Assembly (NCBI RefSeq): GCF_038719015.1
Contig: NZ_CP152276.1
Location: 4,047,501-4,111,500, forward strand
Direction: 5' to 3'
DNA: 64,000 nt
Source: Nguyenibacter vanlangensis
GTDB taxonomy: Bacteria; Pseudomonadota; Alphaproteobacteria; Acetobacterales; Acetobacteraceae
Program-made: the position numbers and the translations under genes
Shown here: positions 62,974 to 64,000 of the stretch, in pieces
How positions within the stretch are numbered: position 1 is the first letter of the stretch
Layout: each line of letters starts with the position of its first letter
Notes under the pieces: model-generated
Database searches by the model: none
Told to the model about the DNA's origin: nothing
What the model saw: the letters and a program-made list of their open reading frames with translations, nothing else

Positions 62974-63813
62974 TCAGGCCGACCAGTTGGCGAGGGTGGC
63001 GTGGCCGTGCGCCAGCCCGGCCCGGACGCCGGGACTGCACAGCGCCGCCAGTTCCCCCTGGTGGTCGTAGGTCGGCATCAGCCGGTTCAGCAGCGCGTTC
63101 TTCGCGGTCGCCGGGTGGAAATAGATTTCCGACAATCCGTCGGGCAGGTGCGCGGCCAGGGCGGCGACCCGGTCGGCGGTCATATGGCCGCTCCAGGCGA
63201 TGCCGAAGCACCAGTCATTGGTGCGCAGTCCCGCGCGGCGGGCCTGATGGCGCAGCAGGCCGGTCCAGCGGCGCAGCACCGCCGATCCCATCGAATCGCT
63301 GTAGGTCCCGGCCCCGATCAGCGGTTCGGGCGGTTCCATCGGCACCCGGACGGCCCGCAGCCCATAGCGCAGGCCGGTGCGGATCATCATCCGTCCGACC
63401 GTGGGGTGCAGGTGCATGTGCTTGTGGGCGTTGGCGTGGTCCAGCCGCAGCCCGGTCCGGGCGAAGGCGGCGAATTGCGCCTCGATCTCGGCGGCCAACT
63501 GGCGGCGTACCGCCGGGCGAAAGAAATAATTGACGCCCAGCCTGAGCTGATTGCCCGGAAACTGCCCGCTCTGGCCGACCAGCAGGGGAATCGCGTCGTG
63601 CGGCAGGACCGAGGGCCCCTCGATCGCCACCAGATGCAGCCCGACATGCAGCCCCGGCAGCCGCCGCGCCCGCGCCACCGCATCGGCCGCCGCCGGGCCG
63701 GCCACCATCAGGCTGGCGGTCGAGAGCAGCCCGTCGCGGTGGGCGATCTCGATGGCTTCGTTGACTTCTTCCGACAGGCCGAAATCATCGGCGGATACGA
63801 TGACGCGCTTCAT
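62974..63813 (-). CDS. hpnK: hopanoid biosynthesis-associated deacetylase HpnK
   Basis: 279 residues of the ChbG/HpnK (YdjC-like) family. VIVSADDFGLSEEVNEAIEI carries the metal-binding Asp pair; HVGLHLVAIEGPSVLP and LRLDHANAHKHMHLHPTVG supply the histidines. HpnK removes an acetyl group from the GlcNAc-type sugar on bacteriohopanetetrol ether lipids. It follows hpnJ on the same strand, 52 bases apart, supporting the hopanoid assignment. Confidence 0.93.
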   Translation of the reverse strand: MKRVIVSADDFGLSEEVNEAIEIAHRDGLLSTASLMVAGPAAADAVARARRLPGLHVGLHLVAIEGPSVLPHDAIPLLVGQSGQFPGNQLRLGVNYFFRPAVRRQLAAEIEAQFAAFARTGLRLDHANAHKHMHLHPTVGRMMIRTGLRYGLRAVRVPMEPPEPLIGAGTYSDSMGSAVLRRWTGLLRHQARRAGLRTNDWCFGIAWSGHMTADRVAALAAHLPDGLSEIYFHPATAKNALLNRLMPTYDHQGELAALCSPGVRAGLAHGHATLANWSA

Positions 63814-63865
63814 GGGATGGGTCCCCGTCGCGCGCCGGGGCGGCCGCCCCGGCGCGCGACCGGAC

Positions 63866-64000
63866 TCAGGCCGCGCGGCGGTCGCGCAGGAACTGGAAGA
63901 ATTCCACGCCCTCGCGCAGGCGGCGCTTCATCATCTGCGGGCTGCGCACCATCTCGCCGACGATCGAGGCGATCTTCGGCGCGCGGAAATAGAATTTCCG
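63866..64000 (-). CDS. hpnJ: HpnJ (hopanoid biosynthesis radical SAM protein), C-terminal end only
   Basis: The last 44 codons of a gene that continues beyond the window. The visible end, RKFYFRAPKIASIVGEMVRS, PQMMKRRLREGVEFFQFLRD, matches the C-terminus of HpnJ, a radical SAM enzyme of hopanoid side-chain (cyclitol ether) synthesis. The radical SAM Cys motif is outside the window. hpnJ-hpnK order is standard for acetic acid bacteria. Confidence 0.85.
   Translation of the reverse strand, partial: RKFYFRAPKIASIVGEMVRSPQMMKRRLREGVEFFQFLRDRRAA

Overview
The window is a high-GC chromosomal segment of an alphaproteobacterium, almost certainly an acetic acid bacterium (Acetobacteraceae, Gluconacetobacter/Komagataeibacter-like). 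Pointers are a gluconate 5-dehydrogenase very like the Gluconobacter enzyme, hopanoid genes (hpnK and the end of hpnJ), a GcrA cell-cycle regulator, an isolated F1 ATP synthase operon (atpHAGDC without the Fo genes), and an AddAB recombination system. Genus assignment is inference; no database search was possible.

Layout. 1-3033 (-): a truncated RND exporter. 3.3-8.3 kb: a metal locus with a DUF2946-like protein and a PepSY membrane protein (+), then SCO1 and a small membrane protein (-), facing an FTR1-type iron uptake operon (cupredoxin, permease, P19-like protein) across an intergenic Fur-box-like palindrome. 8.4-15 kb: a cobalamin block with bluB, cobC, a cobalamin riboswitch and btuB-btuF-btuC-btuD. 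15-17 kb: an LpxH-like phosphoesterase with a GT4 glycosyltransferase. Then a TauE-like transporter (-) and an OmpR-type two-component system. 20.7-24.2 kb: three surface-glycan genes whose first part is unusually AT-rich, followed by a long perfect palindrome and tRNA-Thr. 24.5-28.3 kb: pqiABC. 28.4-29.3 kb (-): tRNA-Trp, secE, nusG.

29603-32750: tRNA-Gly followed by a 3-kb remnant of an integrated element, bounded by a 14-bp repeat of the tRNA 3' end. It holds a wrecked P4-type integrase, a CcdAB toxin-antitoxin pair and a low-GC Glyoxalase_8-type gene. Then come a DHA2 drug exporter, gluconate 5-dehydrogenase divergent from a LacI regulator, the atp operon, queF, rnd, gcrA, a bactofilin, a PfkB kinase, an ABC-2 exporter operon, typA, a small His/Lys-tailed Ala-Pro repeat exported protein, alr, a ferredoxin-NADP reductase, a tightly overlapped tsaE-murU-addB-addA run followed by trxA, and finally hpnK and hpnJ.

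A pattern running through the window is short (11-15 bp) degenerate tandem duplications, usually in frame and usually at the first or last codons of genes. Several bidirectional terminators separate convergent units. No CRISPR array, rRNA operon or intact insertion sequence was seen.
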